Positions 6,033-8,115 of a stretch of DNA of 8,115 nt are shown here, piece by piece. The stretch comes from Chloroflexota bacterium (GTDB lineage Bacteria > Chloroflexota > Dehalococcoidia > GIF9 > AB-539-J10), in NCBI GenBank assembly GCA_015222295.1, contig JADFUZ010000143.1, positions 1 through 8,115 of the forward strand, read 5' to 3'. Position 1 is the stretch's first letter, and the number at the start of each line of letters is the position of its first letter. The translations under genes and the position numbers were made by a program. The notes beneath the pieces were generated by a model. That model did no database searches. It had not been told where the DNA came from and saw only the letters and a program-made list of their open reading frames with translations.

Positions 6033-7208
6033 TTACCCCCTTATACCTATGGTCTCAAGCACTTCGCTCGACCCCTTCTCTGCAATCTCTCTACCTCTGT
6101 CGATTATCTCTTCGAACTGCTCCACGGACGGGTTCCTGCCACACAACGCGCCCACAAGGCCGGCAAATTTGATGTCCCTTCTCCTGTCGAATAACGCTGA
6201 CTTAACCTCAGAGATGATAGGGCCTCCGGGACCGCCAAGGGAAATGGAACGGTCGAACACAATGAGAGTCTCTGCGTCCTTGAGCGCCTCGTAAAGTTCC
6301 TGAAACGGGAAAGGCCTCCACAAATGCAGAGTCAGAAGCCCCACATCCTCTCCCCTATCCCTTTTTCTGTCTATTGCTACCTTTGCTGTCTCACTGAGAG
6401 CCCCTGTGCTCATAAGCAATGTCTTGGCCCCTTGCGACCTGTATCCCTCAATGGGTGAGTAGTAGCGCCCGAATATGTCCCCGAACTCTTTCCATGCCTG
6501 CAGTATTACTTCCTTTGATTCCCTGAGGGTTATGTCCTGGGCTTTCTTCACCTCAGCATAGGTATCGGGGCTCATTACAATCCCGTATGACATTGGCTTG
6601 TCGGTATCGTAGACATATGGGTGTTGGTACTTGGGCAGGAATCTATTCACTTCCTCTTGTTCTGGCAGAATGACGGGCTCGACCACGTGCGATAGAGTGA
6701 ACCCATCCAGGTGAACCATTGCTGGAAGTAGGACCCTGGGGTCTTCACAAAAACGAAAGCATGACAACACGAAGTCAAATATCTCCTGGTTGTTGGCGGC
6801 GAATATCTGAATCCAGCCCGTGTCTCTGGCGCTCATGGCATCGGAGTGGTCGCCCCAGATATTCGTTGGTGGGCCCACAGCCCTATTCGCCACTGTCATG
6901 ACCACAGGTAGCCTCATGCCGGCCACGAAGTAGAGGACTTCGTGCATAAGAAAGAACCCCTGAGAAGCAGTGGCGGTAAAGGTCCTGGCACCTGCTCCCG
7001 AGGCCCCCCAGCAGGCGCTCATGGCCGAGTGTTCTGACTCAACGGGTATGTAGGCCGCATTCAACTCGCCGTTAGCTACAAAATCCGCAAGACGCTCAAT
7101 AATGTGCGACTGAGGCGTGATGGGATAAGCAGCAATGACATCCACATCGGCCATTCTGGCCGCTTCGGCAGCAGCGAACGAGCCTTCTAGAGGCACTCTC
7201 TTGCTCAT
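6033..7208 (-). CDS. porA: Pyruvate:ferredoxin oxidoreductase alpha subunit
   Basis: A 391-residue subunit carrying the pyrimidine-binding domain and the middle transketolase-like domain of the enzyme. Landmarks are AAYPITPQS (26-34), the VESEHSAMSACWGASGAGART segment (56-76, including a glutamate expected to activate thiamine diphosphate), GPPTNIWGDHSDAMSARDTG (112-131), LWRPFPFQEL (296-305) and FDRSISLGGPGGP (318-330). An upstream in-frame ATG at 7271 would add 21 residues (MWHLRQHMCQEG...) inside the porD coding region and has no family support. The ATG at 7208 has GGAGG 7 nt before it and overlaps the porD stop as TAATG, so translational coupling to porD is likely. Length agrees with alpha subunits of four-subunit enzymes. 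Confidence 0.95.
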   Translation of the reverse strand: MSKRVPLEGSFAAAEAARMADVDVIAAYPITPQSHIIERLADFVANGELNAAYIPVESEHSAMSACWGASGAGARTFTATASQGFFLMHEVLYFVAGMRLPVVMTVANRAVGPPTNIWGDHSDAMSARDTGWIQIFAANNQEIFDFVLSCFRFCEDPRVLLPAMVHLDGFTLSHVVEPVILPEQEEVNRFLPKYQHPYVYDTDKPMSYGIVMSPDTYAEVKKAQDITLRESKEVILQAWKEFGDIFGRYYSPIEGYRSQGAKTLLMSTGALSETAKVAIDRKRDRGEDVGLLTLHLWRPFPFQELYEALKDAETLIVFDRSISLGGPGGPIISEVKSALFDRRRDIKFAGLVGALCGRNPSVEQFEEIIDRGREIAEKGSSEVLETIGIRG

Positions 7209-7513
7209 TATGCTCCCTCCTCTCTCATCGTTATGGCCTTCTTGGCACATATGTTGGCGCAGATGCCACACCCCTTGCAGTGATAGAGATCAGGCTCATA
7301 GTACCCATCCTCAAGAATCTCCATCGCTCCGTCGGGGCAGTACAGCCAGCACAGGCCACATTTGTTGCACTTCTCCCTGTCCACGATGGGTCTTTCGGAT
7401 CTCCAATCGCCGGTCTTGTATCGGGTGGCAGTACCGGCCTTCGGGAATATATTGCCGAATCGCACATCCTGCCAATTCGGTCTGAGTATTGATTCCGACT
7501 CTTTCTGTACCAT
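7208..7513 (-). CDS. porD: Pyruvate:ferredoxin oxidoreductase delta subunit, 2x[4Fe-4S] ferredoxin
   Basis: A 101-residue iron-sulfur subunit that passes electrons from the catalytic beta subunit toward external ferredoxin. Two complete four-cysteine motifs are present: Cys49, 52, 55 and 59 (CNKCGLCWLYCP), and Cys79, 82, 85 and 89 (CKGCGICANICA). The second motif has Ala instead of the usual Pro after its last cysteine, a harmless variation in many ferredoxins. An N-terminal extension of about 40 residues including TGDWRSERP (34-42) is typical of delta subunits and docks them to the complex. The start at 7513 has AAGGAG formed by the last codons of porC (stop at 7519-7517). The stop overlaps the porA start. 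Confidence 0.95.
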   Translation of the reverse strand: MVQKESESILRPNWQDVRFGNIFPKAGTATRYKTGDWRSERPIVDREKCNKCGLCWLYCPDGAMEILEDGYYEPDLYHCKGCGICANICAKKAITMREEGA

Positions 7514-7516
7514 TCT

Positions 7517-8074
7517 CTACTCCTTCATCACGGTTTCCCTGTAGGCCCTTTTCATGGCATCGATATTGGCTTCGGCACGCGGGCCAAATCGCCCCTTCAG
7601 TCGCTCGACCAGGGAGTCCATGCCCACGACCTCGGTGACTCTCTCCAGCGCACCCATCATAGCTGTGTTCGTGATGGGTAGTTTGATTGTCTCCCTGGCG
7701 ATCTTGGAACCATCCACCGACGCCACCGCCCACTTGAAGCCATACTGAGCCTTCAGCTGCTCAGGGGACTTGCTTGAGTTGACTATTATCTTCCCGTGCT
7801 CTTTGAGTCCTGTTGTTACATCAATCTGGTCCAGCAGCTTGGGGTCAACCACTACCACTATGTCGGGCGTGTCAATATTCGTCCTGATCCTGATGAATTC
7901 GTCGCTTATCCTCAGAAAAGCGACCACCGGTGCTCCCCTCCTTTCAGGCCCAAAGCTGGGGAATGACTGGGCATATTTCCCCTCGTCTATGGCGGCGCTG
8001 GCAAACAGTTCCGCCGAAGTCACTGACCCCATACCCCCTCTCCCATGCCACCTCACCTCAAGCATTTCTCCCAT
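7517..8074 (-). CDS. porC: Pyruvate:ferredoxin oxidoreductase gamma subunit
   Basis: A 185-residue subunit of the gamma type, thought to bind CoA. It begins VRWHGRGGMGSVTSAEL (7-23), where most relatives have GRGGQG, so Gln is replaced by Met15. Further family motifs are SFGPERRGAPV (40-50), VVVVDPKLL (73-81) and NTAMMGAL (136-143), and the length is normal. The ATG at 8074 lies 9 nt after AAGGAGG, which favours it over the ATG three codons later (at 8065). As first gene of the gamma-delta-alpha-beta order seen in archaeal, Thermotoga and many anaerobic bacterial enzymes, it may share a transcript with whatever lies upstream of the window. Confidence 0.93.
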   Translation of the reverse strand: MGEMLEVRWHGRGGMGSVTSAELFASAAIDEGKYAQSFPSFGPERRGAPVVAFLRISDEFIRIRTNIDTPDIVVVVDPKLLDQIDVTTGLKEHGKIIVNSSKSPEQLKAQYGFKWAVASVDGSKIARETIKLPITNTAMMGALERVTEVVGMDSLVERLKGRFGPRAEANIDAMKRAYRETVMKE

Positions 8075-8088
8075 AAGATGAGTCCTCC

Positions 8089-8115
8089 TTAAGTGTTCTT
8101 GACCAGGTGCAGAAA
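8089..8115 (-). CDS. Possible 3' end of an upstream gene (partial)
   Basis: Read on the minus strand from the window edge, one frame gives FLHLVKNT and then TAA at 8091-8089. The stop overlaps the start of the porC ribosome binding site AAGGAGG. That placement fits the tight spacing of the rest of the operon. Eight codons are too few to identify a protein or to exclude non-coding sequence. Confidence 0.25.
   Translation of the reverse strand, partial: FLHLVKNT

Noticed and set aside
7209..7271. N-terminal extension of the alpha subunit from an upstream in-frame ATG
   Set aside because: It would overlap 21 codons of porD and has no family support. The internal ATG has GGAGG and a TAATG junction.
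7311..7733. Minus-strand open frame of 140 codons across the porC-porD junction
   Set aside because: It is an out-of-frame shadow of two conserved genes.

Overview
All recognisable genes in this window lie on the minus strand, so transcription runs from high to low coordinates. The sequence looks like an anaerobic or facultatively anaerobic bacterium of medium GC. It has strong Shine-Dalgarno sites, a four-subunit pyruvate:ferredoxin oxidoreductase of the gamma-delta-alpha-beta type, and tRNA genes scattered among metabolic genes. My guess is Chloroflexota (Dehalococcoidia or SAR202-like), because enolase-superfamily enzymes, RraA-like aldolases and this oxidoreductase type are familiar there. 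That is inference only; no marker gene in the window fixes the taxonomy.

Region 1 (8115 to 5001): the last codons of a possible upstream gene are followed by porC (gamma), porD (2x[4Fe-4S] ferredoxin), porA (alpha) and porB (beta). They are packed with 1- to 4-nt junctions and look like one operon. A tRNA-Pro(UGG) gene with an encoded CCA end follows the porB stop by 17 nt.

Region 2 (5000 to 4557): about 440 bases with no gene that I can support. It holds two weak candidate sigma70-type promoters and small hairpins, and would be the leader of the next gene set.

Region 3 (4556 to 1126): a catabolic cluster. In order it encodes an RraA/4-hydroxy-2-oxoacid aldolase-like protein, an enolase-superfamily acid-sugar dehydratase, a small SAF-domain subunit and a large UxaA-type subunit (split altronate dehydratase or sulfolactate sulfo-lyase type). 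A coherent reading is that hydroxy acids are dehydrated or cleaved to 2-oxoacids and pyruvate, which the oxidoreductase of region 1 could turn into acetyl-CoA and reduced ferredoxin. The true substrate cannot be read from the sequence.

Region 4 (1125 to 1): the tail of a 3-hydroxyacyl-CoA dehydrogenase gene survives without its body, directly upstream of an intact enoyl-CoA hydratase. This suggests that the hydratase belonged to an hbd-crt beta-oxidation pair, and that the region 3 cluster was brought next to it by a deletion or rearrangement. A tRNA gene, probably tRNA-Gly, begins just downstream and runs off the window edge.
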